DNA from: Candidatus Competibacter sp.
Lineage (GTDB): Bacteria > Pseudomonadota > Gammaproteobacteria > Competibacterales > Competibacteraceae
DNA: 64,000 bases
NCBI GenBank assembly: GCA_029624815.1
Contig: JARSSH010000060.1
Location: forward strand, 156,077-220,076
Reading direction: 5' to 3'
Part shown: piece after piece, positions 1 through 9,425 of the stretch
Layout: every line of letters starts with the position of its first letter
Numbering within the stretch: position 1 is the first letter of the stretch
Notes under the pieces: model-generated
Seen by the model: only the letters and a program-made list of their open reading frames with translations
Databases searched by the model: none
Told to the model about the DNA's origin: nothing
Translations under genes and position numbers: made by a program

Positions 1-151
1 GCCGGATATGATCGGGCTGACCATCGCTGTGCATAACGGTCGCCAGCATGTGCCGATTTTGGTCAGCGAGAACATGGTGGGCCACAAGCTGGGCGAGTTT
101 GCCGCTACCCGCACCTATCGCGGTCATGCGGCCGACAAGAAGTCCAAGTAG
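1..151 (+). CDS. rpsS: 30S ribosomal protein S19, C-terminal part
   Basis: The window opens inside this gene; the reading frame starts at base 2 and ends with TAG at 149-151, leaving 48 residues of a protein that is usually about 92 long. The visible part contains [16 protein letters not shown] and the C-terminal block [16 protein letters not shown], which are diagnostic of S19. S19 binds the head of the 30S subunit with S13 near the A site. Only the 3' half is present because of the window edge, not because of damage. Confidence 0.97.
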   Translation, partial: PDMIGLTIAVHNGRQHVPILVSENMVGHKLGEFAATRTYRGHAADKKSK

Positions 152-163
152 GGAGTCGATCCG

Positions 164-493
164 ATGCAAGCTGTCGCTGTCATGAAGAATGTCCGGATTT
201 CGCCGCAGAAGGCCCGATTGGTGGCCGATCAGATTCGCAGCCTGCCGGTGGATCGAGCGTTGCAAATTCTGAAGTTCAGCAACAAGAAAGCGGCCCAACC
301 GATCAGGAGCGTGCTGGAGTCGGCGATCGCCAACGCCGAGCACAACGAGGGCGCCGATATCGACGAATTGAAGGTGGCTACCATCTGTGTGGATGGAGGC
401 CCGCTGCTGAAGCGAATGCATGCCCGAGCCAAAGGTCGCGGCAACCGTATCGTCAAGCGCACCAGCCACATCACCGTGACCGTAGCCGAGTAG
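164..493 (+). CDS. rplV: 50S ribosomal protein L22
   Basis: A 109-residue protein, close to the usual 110, with the N-terminal [16 protein letters not shown] and the basic loop [14 protein letters not shown] near residues 82-96. That loop is the long hairpin that reaches into the peptide exit tunnel and is the place where macrolide-resistance changes occur in other bacteria; nothing unusual is seen in it here. The gene begins 12 bases after the rpsS stop and lies 13 bases before rpsC, in the S10 operon order. Confidence 0.98.
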   Translation: MQAVAVMKNVRISPQKARLVADQIRSLPVDRALQILKFSNKKAAQPIRSVLESAIANAEHNEGADIDELKVATICVDGGPLLKRMHARAKGRGNRIVKRTSHITVTVAE

Positions 494-506
494 GAGCGAG
501 AACGAT

Positions 507-1190
507 ATGGGTCAGAAAGTCAACCCCACGGGGATACGACTGGGAATCTCTTCCGACTGGACCTCCAAATGGTACGCCGGCAGCAAAAGCTTCCCCGACC
601 TGCTGGAAACCGATCTGCGGGTGCGTCAGTTCTTGAAGAAGAAGCTGGCCAGCGCCTCGGTCAGCCGGATTCAGATCGAGCGACCGGCCCGCTTGGCGCG
701 CATCACGATTCACACCGCCCGTCCGGGCGTGGTGATTGGCAAGAAGGGCGAGGATATCGAAGCGCTGCGTAAGGCGGTTGCCCGGATGATGGGTTTGGAG
801 GTCAAGGATCTGCAGATCAACATCGAGGAAATCCGCAAGCCGGAACTGGACGCGCATCTGGTGGCCGAGGGTGTGGCCCAGCAGTTGGAGCGGCGCATCA
901 TGTTCCGCCGGGCGATGAAGCGCACGGTTGCCAACGCTATGCGTTTGGGGGCGCTAGGGATTAAAATACAAATTTCCGGTCGGCTGAACGGGGCCGAGAT
1001 CGCTCGTGGCGAATGGACCCGTGAAGGGCGGGTGCCGCTGCATACCCTGCGTGCCAACATCGATTATGGCCTCGCCGAAGCCAGGACCACCTACGGGGTG
1101 ATCGGCATCAAGGTCTGGATCTTTAAGGGCGAAGTGTTCGGTTTCGAGCGGCAGGGTGAGGCGAAACTCGAGAAGGCCGCGGCCGGTTGA
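507..1190 (+). CDS. rpsC: 30S ribosomal protein S3
   Basis: A 227-residue protein with the N-terminal [14 protein letters not shown], a type II KH RNA-binding domain around residues 40-110 carrying the [10 protein letters not shown] loop, and a C-terminal domain with FRRAMKRTV, the basic patch that lines the mRNA entry channel. The length is slightly below the 233 of E. coli because the C-terminal tail is short. It is followed by a 67-base gap with a strong hairpin before rplP, whereas most other junctions in the operon are only a few bases. Confidence 0.98.
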   Translation: MGQKVNPTGIRLGISSDWTSKWYAGSKSFPDLLETDLRVRQFLKKKLASASVSRIQIERPARLARITIHTARPGVVIGKKGEDIEALRKAVARMMGLEVKDLQINIEEIRKPELDAHLVAEGVAQQLERRIMFRRAMKRTVANAMRLGALGIKIQISGRLNGAEIARGEWTREGRVPLHTLRANIDYGLAEARTTYGVIGIKVWIFKGEVFGFERQGEAKLEKAAAG

Positions 1191-1207
1191 ACGTCTGGGG
1201 TTGTTGC

Positions 1208-1235
1208 GGAACTCCGCGCCGCGCCGCGGAGTTCC
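1208..1235 (+). terminator. Intra-operon hairpin between rpsC and rplP
   Basis: A perfect 11-bp stem, GGAACTCCGCG at 1208-1218 pairing with 1225-1235, closes a 6-base loop (CCGCGC). It is followed by TTGTTTATAAAC, only a weak U-rich tract. It lies in the 67-base gap between rpsC and rplP. It could be a partial terminator or attenuator, an RNase processing site, or an mRNA-stabilising hairpin; the imperfect U tract makes full termination unlikely. Confidence 0.5.
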
Positions 1236-1257
1236 TTGTTTATAAACGAGACAGAAC

Positions 1258-1671
1258 ATGTTACAGCCGAAAAGAACCAAATTTCGCAAGCAGCGCAAGG
1301 GGCGCAACACCGGCGTTGCCACCAGCGGCACCCATGTCAGTTTCGGTGAGTACGGGCTGAAATGCACGACCCGCGGGATGTTGACCGCTCGCCAGATCGA
1401 AGCTGCTCGCCGGGCCATCAATCGCTATATCAAGCGTGGCGGCAAGGTGTGGATCCGTATTTTTCCGGATAAGCCCATCACCAAAAAACCGCTGGAAGTG
1501 CGCATGGGCAGCGGCAAGGGCAACGTCGAGTACTGGGTGGCCCGGATTAAGCCCGGTCGCGTGCTGTATGAAGTGGAAGGGGTGTCCGAAGCCATCGCCC
1601 GCGAGGCATTCCGCCTGGCGGCGGCCAAGCTCCCCGTGCGGACGGTCTTCGTGACCCGGACGGTGATGTGA
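1258..1671 (+). CDS. rplP: 50S ribosomal protein L16
   Basis: A 137-residue protein, the standard length, starting [17 protein letters not shown] and containing [19 protein letters not shown]. The arginine in EVRMG corresponds to the residue hydroxylated by the RoxA/YcfD oxygenase in E. coli; no such enzyme is in the window. L16 sits near the A site and the elbow of tRNA. The stop codon overlaps the ATG of rpmC by one base (TGATG), so the two are probably translationally coupled. Confidence 0.98.
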   Translation: MLQPKRTKFRKQRKGRNTGVATSGTHVSFGEYGLKCTTRGMLTARQIEAARRAINRYIKRGGKVWIRIFPDKPITKKPLEVRMGSGKGNVEYWVARIKPGRVLYEVEGVSEAIAREAFRLAAAKLPVRTVFVTRTVM

Positions 1672-1865
1672 TGAATGTGAGCGAGTTGCGGCACAAGAGC
1701 GCGGACGAACTGAAACAGGAACTGCTGGCGCTGCTGCGCGAGCAGTTCAACCTGCGGATGCAAAAGGCCACCGGCCAAGCGAGTAAATCCCACCTGTTCA
1801 AGCAGGTGCGACGCAGTATCGCGCGGGTCAAAATGGTGTTGAGCGAAAAGGCGGGCCAGGCATGA
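1671..1865 (+). CDS. rpmC: 50S ribosomal protein L29
   Basis: A 64-residue protein beginning [18 protein letters not shown] and carrying the REQFNLRMQ block typical of L29, a two-helix protein at the mouth of the exit tunnel where it helps dock SRP and trigger factor. An upstream GTG at 1668 is in frame, but the ATG at 1671 matches the family start, so I prefer it. The 3' end overlaps the rpsQ start by four bases (ATGA). Confidence 0.96.
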   Translation: MNVSELRHKSADELKQELLALLREQFNLRMQKATGQASKSHLFKQVRRSIARVKMVLSEKAGQA

Positions 1866-2122
1866 CGGCGGAAAAACAGGTGGAGCGCACCCTGACTGGG
1901 CGCGTGACGAGCAACAAGATGGACAAGACCATCACCGTGGCCATCGAACGGTTGGTCAAACATCCCGTTTACGGCAAGTATATCCGCCGAACCACCAAGC
2001 TCCACGCGCACGACGAGCACAATCAGTGCCGTGAGGGTGATATGGTGGCTATCAAACAATGCCGGCCTTTGTCCAAATCCAAATCCTGGATGTTGGTCGA
2101 TGTGGTCCGGCGCGCGCAATAG
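1862..2122 (+). CDS. rpsQ: 30S ribosomal protein S17
   Basis: An 86-residue OB-fold protein that binds 16S rRNA early in assembly. Family blocks seen are [28 protein letters not shown] and the acidic/basic stretch [27 protein letters not shown]. The start overlaps rpmC by four bases. A 70-base gap follows before rplN; this gap marks the usual boundary between the S10 and spc operons, but I see no convincing promoter or terminator in it. Confidence 0.97.
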   Translation: MTAEKQVERTLTGRVTSNKMDKTITVAIERLVKHPVYGKYIRRTTKLHAHDEHNQCREGDMVAIKQCRPLSKSKSWMLVDVVRRAQ

Positions 2123-2192
2123 CCGCCGCGGCCGGGCCGGTGGTGCCCGACACGGCCGTCTTTTCCAAAATCCGTGAACGGAATGTAGAACC

Positions 2193-2561
2193 ATGATTCA
2201 GATGCAAACGATGTTGGATGTCGCCGACAACAGCGGCGCCCGCCGGCTGATGTGCATCAAGGTGCTGGGAGGATCCCACCGCCGGTACGCGCATGTTGGC
2301 GACGTTATCAAGGTCAGCGTCAAGGACGCGATCCCTCGCGGCAAGGTCGGCAAGGGCGAAGTTTATAACGCTGTGGTGGTTCGCACTCGCAAGGGCGTGC
2401 GCCGGCCGGACGGATCGCTGATTCGTTTCGATGGTAATGCCGCGGTATTGCTCAACAACAAGTTGGAGCCGATCGGCACCCGTATCTTCGGACCAGTGAC
2501 CCGCGAGCTGCGTGGCGAACGGTTCATGAAAATTATTTCCCTGGCGCCGGAAGTGCTGTGA
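2193..2561 (+). CDS. rplN: 50S ribosomal protein L14
   Basis: A 122-residue protein with [18 protein letters not shown] at the start and the conserved [21 protein letters not shown] segment. L14 sits at the subunit interface, contacts 16S rRNA helix 14 and is the docking site for the silencing factor RsfS in other bacteria. It is the first gene of the spc group; the next gene starts 18 bases downstream with an AGGAGG-like site. Confidence 0.98.
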   Translation: MIQMQTMLDVADNSGARRLMCIKVLGGSHRRYAHVGDVIKVSVKDAIPRGKVGKGEVYNAVVVRTRKGVRRPDGSLIRFDGNAAVLLNNKLEPIGTRIFGPVTRELRGERFMKIISLAPEVL

Positions 2562-2579
2562 AGCAGGAGGAAGGCGGTA

Positions 2580-2897
2580 ATGCGCAGAATTCGAAAAGAC
2601 GATGAGGTGATCGTCATTGCCGGCAAGGACAAGGGCCGGCACGGCAAGGTGATGCGAGTGGTGAACGACGACCGCGTGCTTGTGGCCGGTGTGAACCTGA
2701 TCAAGCGGCACACCAAACCCAACCCGGCTCGTGGCGTGGCCGGTGGCATCGTCGAGCGCGAAGCGGCGATTCACAGTTCCAACGTGCTGTTGTTCAACCC
2801 GGCCACCAGGAAAGGCGATCGGATCGGGTTCCGGATCCTGGAGGACGGCCGCAAGGTCCGCTACTTCAAATCCAATAATGAAGTCGTGGATGCCTGA
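2580..2897 (+). CDS. rplX: 50S ribosomal protein L24
   Basis: A 105-residue protein with an N-terminal KOW motif ([20 protein letters not shown], residues 7-26) and the segment [12 protein letters not shown] that contacts 23S rRNA domain I. L24 is one of the two assembly initiators of the 50S subunit. The start is preceded by GGAGGAAGG at good spacing. Length matches the family (about 104). Confidence 0.98.
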   Translation: MRRIRKDDEVIVIAGKDKGRHGKVMRVVNDDRVLVAGVNLIKRHTKPNPARGVAGGIVEREAAIHSSNVLLFNPATRKGDRIGFRILEDGRKVRYFKSNNEVVDA

Positions 2898-2907
2898 GGA
2901 GACGGTT

Positions 2908-3447
2908 ATGGCCCGGCTGCAACATTATTATCGTGAAACAGTGATGCCGCGGTTGCGCGAGCAGTTCAGTTACCAGAATGTCATGGAAGTGCCACGCATC
3001 ACCAAGATCACCCTGAATATGGGGGTGGGTGAGGCGGTTGCCGACAAAAAGGTGATGGAACACGCGACTAGTCACTTGACCCAGATCGCAGGCCAGAAGC
3101 CAATAGTTACCCTGTCGCGCAAGTCTATCGCCGGCTTCAAGATTCGAGCCGGCTGGCCGATCGGCTGCAAGGTGACGCTGCGACGCGAACGGATGTACGA
3201 GTTCCTGGACCGGTTGGTGAATGTGGCTATCCCGCGCATCCGAGACTTTCGCGGATTCAGTGCCCGCGCCTTCGACGGTCGCGGTAACTATAGCTTGGGC
3301 GTGCGTGAGCAGATCATTTTTCCCGAGATCGACTACGACAAGATCGACGCGATCCGCGGTCTGGATATCACGATCACCACGACCGCGCGGACCGACGAAG
3401 AGGGGCGCGCGCTGCTGGCCGCGTTCAATTTCCCGTTCCGAAACTGA
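2908..3447 (+). CDS. rplE: 50S ribosomal protein L5
   Basis: A 179-residue protein, as in E. coli, with [20 protein letters not shown] at the start, [15 protein letters not shown], and [17 protein letters not shown] near the C terminus. L5 binds 5S rRNA with L18 and bridges to S13 on the small subunit. The frame is open further upstream, but the ATG at 2908 has GAGGA placed correctly and matches family starts. Confidence 0.97.
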   Translation: MARLQHYYRETVMPRLREQFSYQNVMEVPRITKITLNMGVGEAVADKKVMEHATSHLTQIAGQKPIVTLSRKSIAGFKIRAGWPIGCKVTLRRERMYEFLDRLVNVAIPRIRDFRGFSARAFDGRGNYSLGVREQIIFPEIDYDKIDAIRGLDITITTTARTDEEGRALLAAFNFPFRN

Positions 3448-3457
3448 GGATGAGTCT

Positions 3458-3763
3458 GTGGCAAAACAAAGCATGATCAATCGCGAGGCGAAGCGGGCCC
3501 GTACCGTCGAGCAGTATGCCGCCAGGCGCGCCGCGCTCAAGGAAGCGATTCGCGATCCCGCCAGCAGCGACGAGCAACGGCGGGAAGCGCAAAAACGGCT
3601 GCAGGTCTTGCCGCGCGATGCAAGCCCGGTTCGGATGCACAACCGTTGTCGCTTGACCGGCCGGTCGCATGGTTTCTATCGCAAGTTTGGTTTGGGGCGT
3701 AATAAATTGCGGGAAGCCACGATGCGTGGCGACGTGCCGGGTTTGCGCAAGGCCAGTTGGTGA
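3458..3763 (+). CDS. rpsN: 30S ribosomal protein S14, zinc-independent form
   Basis: A 101-residue protein that starts with GTG at 3458, read as [13 protein letters not shown], with GAGGATG upstream as the ribosome binding site. [28 protein letters not shown] is the S14 signature. It has a single cysteine in this block and lacks the CXXC pairs of the short zinc form, so it is the long C-minus type. The open frame extends upstream, overlapping rplE, but that part is out of register with the family. Confidence 0.96.
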   Translation: MAKQSMINREAKRARTVEQYAARRAALKEAIRDPASSDEQRREAQKRLQVLPRDASPVRMHNRCRLTGRSHGFYRKFGLGRNKLREATMRGDVPGLRKASW

Positions 3764-3864
3764 GTGTTTCGACACCGGATGGCCGGAGAAGACGCTTAAG
3801 TTCAGGGTTGGCTCCACTGCTGGTGGGGGAACCCGATACTGACTATGTGGAGTTGTTTTAGAAT

Positions 3865-4263
3865 ATGAGCATGACAGATCCTATCGCGGATATGCTGACA
3901 CGCATCCGTAACGCCCAGCGCGCCGCCAAGGCACAGGTCGGCATGCCTGCTTCCAAGTTGAAGGCAGCGATTGCCCGAGTGCTGCGGGACGAGGGTTACA
4001 TCGCCGATTTCGCGATCACGCAGACCACTCCCAGCAAGGCGGAGTTGACCATTGTCCTTAAGTATTTCGAGGGCCGGCCAGTCATCGAGCGGATCGAACG
4101 AGTCAGCCGCGCCAGCCGACGGGTGTTTCGCGGCAAGGGCGAGTTACCCAAGGTGATGGGCGGTTGGGGTGTGGCCATTGTGTCCACCTCCAAGGGCTTG
4201 ATGAGCGACCGCGCGGCCCGCGCCGCTGGCCACGGCGGCGAAGTATTGTGCCTCGTGGCGTAA
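3865..4263 (+). CDS. rpsH: 30S ribosomal protein S8
   Basis: A 132-residue protein starting [18 protein letters not shown] and ending with the conserved [13 protein letters not shown] stretch. S8 binds 16S helix 21 and in E. coli represses the spc operon by binding mRNA near the rplE start; I could not recognise an equivalent site by eye. The 101-base gap upstream of the gene is longer than most in this block and contains no obvious small gene. Confidence 0.97.
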   Translation: MSMTDPIADMLTRIRNAQRAAKAQVGMPASKLKAAIARVLRDEGYIADFAITQTTPSKAELTIVLKYFEGRPVIERIERVSRASRRVFRGKGELPKVMGGWGVAIVSTSKGLMSDRAARAAGHGGEVLCLVA

Positions 4264-4276
4264 AGGAGCGGTATTC

Positions 4277-4849
4277 ATGACAACCGAAATCAAGGAAAAG
4301 CAAATTCGCGTCTCGCGCGTCGGTAAACAGCCGGTCGTCGTGCAGGCTGGGGTCAGTGTGGCCATTGATGGCCAACACGTCACTCTCAAAGGTAAAAAGG
4401 GTTCGGCCGATCTCCGGGTGCATCCATGGGTGACGGTCCGGCAGCACGGCGATGCCTTGGTGGTCAATCCTCACCAGATCACCAATGATCCCAAGCATCG
4501 GGCGATGACCGGCACCATGCGAGCCCTGCTCAACAACATGATGATCGGAGTTACCCAGGGGTTCGAACGCAAGCTGCAACTGGTCGGTGTCGGCTACCGT
4601 GCTCAAGCGCAAGGCAAGGTGCTGAATTTGACCCTCGGCTTTTCTCATCCGGTCGAGTTTAAGATACCGGAAGGTATCGTCATCGAAACGCCTACCCAGA
4701 CCGAGGTGGTCGTTCGCGGAATGGACAAGCAGCAGGTCGGCGAAGTCGCCGCCAAGATCCGCGCCTACCGACCACCGGAGCCTTACAAGGGCAAGGGGGT
4801 GCGCTACGCGAACGAAACTATCATCCTGAAAGAAGCCAAGAAGAAGTAA
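4277..4849 (+). CDS. rplF: 50S ribosomal protein L6
   Basis: A 190-residue protein with the family blocks ARALLNNMMIGVTQGF, KLQLVGVGYRAQ and RPPEPYKGKGVRYA. It is longer than the 177 of E. coli because of an N-terminal extension of about 11 residues before RVSRVGKQPV. The extension is credible because GGAG sits nine bases upstream of this ATG and no better start lies at the canonical position. L6 supports the sarcin-ricin loop region of 23S rRNA. Confidence 0.97.
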   Translation: MTTEIKEKQIRVSRVGKQPVVVQAGVSVAIDGQHVTLKGKKGSADLRVHPWVTVRQHGDALVVNPHQITNDPKHRAMTGTMRALLNNMMIGVTQGFERKLQLVGVGYRAQAQGKVLNLTLGFSHPVEFKIPEGIVIETPTQTEVVVRGMDKQQVGEVAAKIRAYRPPEPYKGKGVRYANETIILKEAKKK

Positions 4850-4858
4850 GGACTTGCC

Positions 4859-5233
4859 ATGGATAAGAAAGCAGCCGACAAAAAGACCACGCGCCTGCGG
4901 CGTGGGTTGCGGACTCGGCTTAAGATCCGCGAACTGGGTGTTTGCCGGTTGTGTGTGCACCGCACACCCCGCCACATCTACGCTCAGTTGATCGACCCGG
5001 CTCCGACCGGCGATCGGACTTTGGCGGCCGCATCCACCTTGGAGTCGGCGCTGCGCCAGACGCTGAAGAGCACGGGCGATGTCAATGCGGCCAAGGCGGT
5101 GGGCAAGGCGATTGCCGAGAAGGCCAAGGCCATCGGCATCGCCCGGGTCGCGTTCGACCGCTCCGGTTTCAAGTACCACGGCCGGATCAAGGCGTTGGCT
5201 GAAGCCGCCCGCGAAAACGGTTTGGAGTTTTAA
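4859..5233 (+). CDS. rplR: 50S ribosomal protein L18
   Basis: A 124-residue 5S rRNA-binding protein. The N terminus has a lysine-rich lead ([20 protein letters not shown]) a few residues longer than in E. coli; the C terminus has [23 protein letters not shown], the family signature. L18 delivers 5S rRNA to the 50S subunit together with L5. It is 9 bases after rplF and 12 before rpsE. Confidence 0.97.
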   Translation: MDKKAADKKTTRLRRGLRTRLKIRELGVCRLCVHRTPRHIYAQLIDPAPTGDRTLAAASTLESALRQTLKSTGDVNAAKAVGKAIAEKAKAIGIARVAFDRSGFKYHGRIKALAEAARENGLEF

Positions 5234-5245
5234 GAGATAAACAGC

Positions 5246-5755
5246 ATGGCGACGAATGTAGAAAGCACCCAGAATTCCGACGGCTTGCAGGAAAAGCTGA
5301 TTGCCGTCAACCGTGTGGCCAAGGTCGTCAAAGGCGGTCGCCAGTTCGGTTTCACGGCGCTGACCGTGGTGGGCGATGGCAATGGCCGGGTTGGTTTGGG
5401 CTATGGCAAGGCCCGCGAGGTGCCCATGGCCATCCAGAAAGCGATGGACAAGGCGCGTAAGAGCATGTGCAGCGTGCCGCTGAACGGGGTCACCTTGCAA
5501 TATCCCATCACGGCGGAGCACGGTGCGGCGCGAGTGTTCATGCAGCCGGCTTCCGAAGGCACCGGCATCATCGCCGGCGGCGCCATGCGTGCTGTGTTCG
5601 ATGTGGTGGGGGTTAAGGATGTGTTGGCCAAATGCATCGGTTCGCGCAATCCGATCAATGTGGTGCGGGCGACCATCCGTGGACTGAGCACCATGAAGGC
5701 GCCCGATTATCAGGCTGCCAAGCGTGGCAAGAACGTGGACGAAATTCGGAGTTGA
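5246..5755 (+). CDS. rpsE: 30S ribosomal protein S5
   Basis: A 169-residue protein. The N-terminal double-stranded-RNA-binding fold contains [19 protein letters not shown], and the C-terminal part has the glycine-rich [20 protein letters not shown]5 contributes to decoding fidelity and to mRNA unwinding at the entry channel with S3 and S4. The loop [10 protein letters not shown], where spectinomycin-resistance changes fall in other bacteria, is wild-type-like. Confidence 0.98.
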   Translation: MATNVESTQNSDGLQEKLIAVNRVAKVVKGGRQFGFTALTVVGDGNGRVGLGYGKAREVPMAIQKAMDKARKSMCSVPLNGVTLQYPITAEHGAARVFMQPASEGTGIIAGGAMRAVFDVVGVKDVLAKCIGSRNPINVVRATIRGLSTMKAPDYQAAKRGKNVDEIRS

Positions 5756-5760
5756 GGGAC

Positions 5761-5943
5761 ATGGCCGACAAGCTGAAAGTCACTCTGGTCAAGAGTGTGC
5801 ATGGCCGTCTGGCTGCCCATAAGGCCTGCGTGCGCGGGCTGGGGCTACGACGGTTGCATGGGAGTTCGATGGTCATCGATACCCCGGAAAATCGCGGTAT
5901 GATCCGCAAAGTTTCCTATCTGCTGAAAGTCGAGGAGGCCTGA
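5761..5943 (+). CDS. rpmD: 50S ribosomal protein L30
   Basis: A 60-residue protein, [16 protein letters not shown] through [12 protein letters not shown], matching the bacterial short form of L30 in length and in its two-strand/helix pattern. The ATG at 5761 follows the rpsE stop by five bases. The same frame is open further upstream inside rpsE, which is only a shadow of that gene. Confidence 0.96.
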   Translation: MADKLKVTLVKSVHGRLAAHKACVRGLGLRRLHGSSMVIDTPENRGMIRKVSYLLKVEEA

Positions 5944-5947
5944 AGCC

Positions 5948-6382
5948 ATGCGACTTAATACCCTCAAGCCGGCGCCCGGCAGCCGGCCTGACAAGCAGCG
6001 GCTCGGACGAGGTATCGGTTCTGGGCTCGGCAAGACCGGTGGCCGCGGTCACAAGGGTCAGCACGCCCGAGCCGGAGGCTACCACAAGGTCGGTTTCGAG
6101 GGTGGTCAAATGCCTTTGCAGCGACGGTTGCCCAAGCGTGGTTTCCGCTCGATGACCGCCCAGTACACCGCGGAAGTGCGGTTGCGCGACCTTGCCAGGG
6201 TTGCGGCCGACGTGATCGATCTGGCGGCGCTCAAGGCAGCGAATCTCGTGCCGGCTTTTGCTAGGCAAGCCAAGGTTATTCTTTCCGGAACGGTGGATAA
6301 GCCGCTGACCTTGCGCGGTTTGGCGCTGACACGGGGCGCCAGGGCCGCACTACTGGCGACCGGCGGAACGATCCACGAGTAG
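5948..6382 (+). CDS. rplO: 50S ribosomal protein L15
   Basis: A 144-residue protein with the glycine-rich N-terminal extension ([19 protein letters not shown]) that threads into 23S rRNA, followed by [18 protein letters not shown]15 is needed for late 50S assembly. It sits four bases after rpmD and five before secY, the conserved order in the spc operon. Confidence 0.98.
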   Translation: MRLNTLKPAPGSRPDKQRLGRGIGSGLGKTGGRGHKGQHARAGGYHKVGFEGGQMPLQRRLPKRGFRSMTAQYTAEVRLRDLARVAADVIDLAALKAANLVPAFARQAKVILSGTVDKPLTLRGLALTRGARAALLATGGTIHE

Positions 6383-6387
6383 CGACG

Positions 6388-7716
6388 ATGGCGACTGCCC
6401 TGCCGGATCTCGGCAAGATGACCGAACTGCGCCAGCGCCTGTTGTTTTTGCTGGGGGCGTTGATGGTGTTCCGTGTCGGCGCGCATATTCCGGTGCCGGG
6501 CATCGATCCGAATGCCATGGCACAGTTATTCAGCCAGCAGCGTGGCACCATCCTCGACATGTTCAACATGTTCTCAGGCGGCGCCTTGGGCCGGTTGAGC
6601 CTGTTCGCGCTCGGGGTGATGCCCTATATCTCGGCCTCGATCATCCTGCAGCTTATGTCCATGGTGGTGCCATCGCTGGAACAGTTGCGCAAAGAGGGAG
6701 GGGCCGCCGGCCGCCATGCGCTGACCCGCTACACGCGCTACCTGACGGTGGTGTTGGCGGCCTTTCAGGCGGTCGGCGTCGGCATCGCGCTGCAGAGTCA
6801 GACGGTGGGCAGCACCTCGGTGGTGATCGCACCCGGCATCGGCTTCCTTATGACCGCCACGATTACGCTGGTGGCCGGCACCATGTTCCTGGTGTGGCTG
6901 GGCGAGCAGGTGACCGAGCGCGGCATCGGGAACGGTATTTCCATGCTGATTTTCGCCGGTATCGTCGCGGGCTTGCCGCAGGCGGTGGGCGGTACTCTGG
7001 AATTGGCGCGCACGGGTGAATTGCATGTCATGTTGGTGCTGTTCCTGCTGGCGCTCACGGTCGTGGTGACCGGCTTCGTGGTATTCGTCGAGCGGGGGCA
7101 AAGGCGCATCACGGTTAATTACGCCAAGCGCCAGCAGGGCCGGCGGATGTACGCCGCCCAGACGACCCATCTGCCGTTGAAGCTGAACATGTCCGGGGTG
7201 ATACCACCGATCTTTGCGTCCAGCCTGATTCTATTTCCGGCGACGCTGGGCAGTTGGTTTGGCAATGCGCCCAACATGGAGTGGCTGCGCGACATCAGTT
7301 CGACCTTGTCGCCGGGACAGCCGCTGTACGTGCTGATTTATGCCAGTCTGATTATTTTCTTCTGTTTTTTCTACACGGCGCTGGTTTTCAATTCCAAGGA
7401 AACCGCCGACAACCTGAAAAAATCCGGAGCGTTCATTCCCGGTATTCGGCCAGGCGCGCAGACGGCAACGTATATCGACAAGGTACTGACCCGGCTGACG
7501 CTAGTTGGAGCCGTCTATATCACTGTGGTTTGTCTGCTGCCGGAGTTCCTGATTCTGTACTGGCGGGTACCGTTCTATTTTGGCGGCACCTCGCTGTTGA
7601 TTATCGTGGTGGTGGTTATGGATTTCATGGCCCAAGTCCAGGCGCATCTGATGTCGCATCAGTATGAAAGCCTGTTGAAAAAGAACAGCTTCAAGGGTCA
7701 AAGCCTGCTGCGTTGA
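6388..7716 (+). CDS. secY: Protein translocase subunit SecY
   Basis: A 442-residue integral membrane protein with ten hydrophobic segments, the channel-forming subunit of the SecYEG translocon in the inner membrane. Recognisable parts are the plug-region lead VPGIDPNAM near residues 34-42, the cytoplasmic loop with YAKRQQGRR, the [13 protein letters not shown] segment, and [19 protein letters not shown] near the C terminus. The start at 6388 is five bases after rplO, so expression is coupled to ribosomal protein synthesis as in other gammaproteobacteria. Confidence 0.98.
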   Translation: MATALPDLGKMTELRQRLLFLLGALMVFRVGAHIPVPGIDPNAMAQLFSQQRGTILDMFNMFSGGALGRLSLFALGVMPYISASIILQLMSMVVPSLEQLRKEGGAAGRHALTRYTRYLTVVLAAFQAVGVGIALQSQTVGSTSVVIAPGIGFLMTATITLVAGTMFLVWLGEQVTERGIGNGISMLIFAGIVAGLPQAVGGTLELARTGELHVMLVLFLLALTVVVTGFVVFVERGQRRITVNYAKRQQGRRMYAAQTTHLPLKLNMSGVIPPIFASSLILFPATLGSWFGNAPNMEWLRDISSTLSPGQPLYVLIYASLIIFFCFFYTALVFNSKETADNLKKSGAFIPGIRPGAQTATYIDKVLTRLTLVGAVYITVVCLLPEFLILYWRVPFYFGGTSLLIIVVVVMDFMAQVQAHLMSHQYESLLKKNSFKGQSLLR

Positions 7717-7770
7717 GCGGAAACCGCCCGCCGTTGTCCCCACGATATTTGCCGATTTTGGAGAACGATC

Positions 7771-7884
7771 ATGAAAGTACGCGCCTCGGTCAAAAAAATT
7801 TGCCGTAATTGCAAAATCGTCCGCCGCGATCGCGTGGTGCGGGTGATTTGCAAGGACGCCCGCCACAAGCAACGGCAGGGATAA
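7771..7884 (+). CDS. rpmJ: 50S ribosomal protein L36, zinc-binding form
   Basis: A 37-residue protein, [15 protein letters not shown] to the end HKQRQG. Cys11, Cys14, Cys27 and His32 form the CXXC-C-H zinc ribbon of the C-plus type of L36. The gene is preceded by GGAGAACG and lies 54 bases after secY, the usual last position of the spc operon. Confidence 0.95.
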   Translation: MKVRASVKKICRNCKIVRRDRVVRVICKDARHKQRQG

Positions 7885-7980
7885 AACCGATTCATTGATA
7901 TTGATCTACATCGCCGAGTGGGGTAGATTTCCGCTTCTTTGCGTAGCGAACACCCGGCACGAGGGGAGGAGCTTCAAGGC

Positions 7981-8337
7981 ATGGCCCGTATTGCAGGTAT
8001 CAATATCCCGGTCAACAAACATGCGGTGATCGCGCTGCAGGCTATCTACGGGATCGGTAAGACCCGTGCTGGCCGGATCTGTGCGGCAGCCAACGTCGCC
8101 CCGGACATCAAGGTCCGTGACCTGGATGAGGCTCAGGTGGATGCGTTACGTGCCGAAGTCACCAAGCACGTCGTGGAAGGCGATCTACGCCGTGAAGTAT
8201 CCATGAGCATTAAGCGGTTGATGGACTTGGGGTGCTATCGCGGCGTGCGCCACCGGCGCGGCTTGCCGGTGCGCGGCCAGCGCACCCGAACCAATGCACG
8301 AACCCGTAAGGGTCCGCGCCGTGCGGTTCGCAAGTAG
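7981..8337 (+). CDS. rpsM: 30S ribosomal protein S13
   Basis: A 118-residue protein beginning [19 protein letters not shown], with the helix-two-turn-helix region and the basic tail [14 protein letters not shown] that contacts tRNA in the P site. The start at 7981 fits the family; the frame is open 42 bases upstream, but GAGGGGAGGAG sits just before 7981. It opens the alpha operon after a 96-base leader. In E. coli S4 represses this operon at a pseudoknot over the rpsM start; I did not recover that fold by eye. Confidence 0.97.
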   Translation: MARIAGINIPVNKHAVIALQAIYGIGKTRAGRICAAANVAPDIKVRDLDEAQVDALRAEVTKHVVEGDLRREVSMSIKRLMDLGCYRGVRHRRGLPVRGQRTRTNARTRKGPRRAVRK

Positions 8338-8379
8338 GTCGGCGGTACTTTTTGGAATTTCATCGGCATAGGTTGGAGC

Positions 8380-8769
8380 ATGGCAAAACCGGTTACCAAA
8401 ACGCGCAAGCGCGTCAAAAAGAATGTCGTGGATGGCATCGCGCATATTCACGCATCGTTCAACAATACCATCATCACGATCACGGATCGTCAGGGCAACG
8501 CGTTGGCGTGGGCCACGTCGGGAGGTTCGGGTTTTCGTGGGTCGCGCAAAAGCACCCCGTTCGCGGCGCAGGTTGCCGCCGAGCGGGTTGGAAATATGGT
8601 GAAGGAATTCGGCCTCAAGAACTTGGAAGTCAATGTCAAGGGACCTGGACCCGGTCGGGAATCCGCCGTGCGCGCGCTGAATGCCGCTGGTTTCAAGGTC
8701 ATGAGTATTATGGACGTAACGCCTATTCCGCATAACGGTTGTCGTCCCCCGAAACGCCGTCGCGTTTAG
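8380..8769 (+). CDS. rpsK: 30S ribosomal protein S11
   Basis: A 129-residue protein with [38 protein letters not shown] and the C-terminal [12 protein letters not shown], all typical of S11. It lies on the platform of the 30S subunit near the Shine-Dalgarno helix. The asparagine-glycine in the C-terminal HNGCR is the site that forms isoaspartate in E. coli S11. Confidence 0.98.
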   Translation: MAKPVTKTRKRVKKNVVDGIAHIHASFNNTIITITDRQGNALAWATSGGSGFRGSRKSTPFAAQVAAERVGNMVKEFGLKNLEVNVKGPGPGRESAVRALNAAGFKVMSIMDVTPIPHNGCRPPKRRRV

Positions 8770-8784
8770 TTCAGGAGTTATACC

Positions 8785-9405
8785 GTGGCGAGATATCTCG
8801 GTCCCAAGTGCAAGCTGAGTCGTCGGGAAGGTGTGGATCTATTTCTGAAGTCTACCGCCCGTCCACTGGAATCCAAGTGCAACCTGGAGCGGTTACCGGG
8901 CCAGCATGGCGCACGGCGTCCCCGTCTTTCCGATTACGGAATGCAGTTACGCGAAAAACAGAAATTGCGGCGCATCTACGGAGTGCTGGAGCGGCAATTT
9001 CTAAATTACTACAAGAAAGCGGCCAGCGGTAAAGGTTCCACGGGTGAAAACCTGCTGAAGCTGCTGGAATGCCGGCTGGATAATGTTGTGTACCGCATGG
9101 GTTTTGGCAGTACTCGCGCCGAGGCCCGCCAGTTGGTTTCCCACCGAGCGATCACCGTTAATGGCCAGCGGGTCAATATTCCTTCTTATCAGGTTAGGCC
9201 GGAAGACGTTGTCGCGATTCATGAAAAAAGTCGTACTCAGACTCGCATTCAGTATGCGCTGCAACTGGCCCAAGGTCATGGCTTTGTGGATTGGGTCGAA
9301 GTGGATGCCAGCAAAATGAGCGGGGTGTTCAAGCGGATTCCCGATCGTGGCGATCTGCCGCCGGATATCAACGAATCCCTGGTTGTAGAGCTGTACTCCA
9401 AGTGA
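8785..9405 (+). CDS. rpsD: 30S ribosomal protein S4
   Basis: A 206-residue protein, the E. coli length. The N terminus [16 protein letters not shown] and [16 protein letters not shown] are followed by an S4 RNA-binding domain around residues 93-155 ([22 protein letters not shown]). S4 is a primary binder that nucleates 30S assembly and acts as repressor of the alpha operon in E. coli. Cysteines are too few for the zinc-binding form. Confidence 0.98.
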   Translation: MARYLGPKCKLSRREGVDLFLKSTARPLESKCNLERLPGQHGARRPRLSDYGMQLREKQKLRRIYGVLERQFLNYYKKAASGKGSTGENLLKLLECRLDNVVYRMGFGSTRAEARQLVSHRAITVNGQRVNIPSYQVRPEDVVAIHEKSRTQTRIQYALQLAQGHGFVDWVEVDASKMSGVFKRIPDRGDLPPDINESLVVELYSK

Positions 9406-9425
9406 TCGACCCCGAGGGGGAACGG

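Noticed and set aside
4103..5521. A 472-codon open frame on the minus strand across rpsH-rpsE
   Set aside because: It is the antisense of four ribosomal protein genes and shows no family features; long shadows are common at this GC content.
7885..7980. Alpha-operon S4-binding leader pseudoknot before rpsM
   Set aside because: The position is right, but I could not find pairings that match the known E. coli fold; a covariance-model search would decide.
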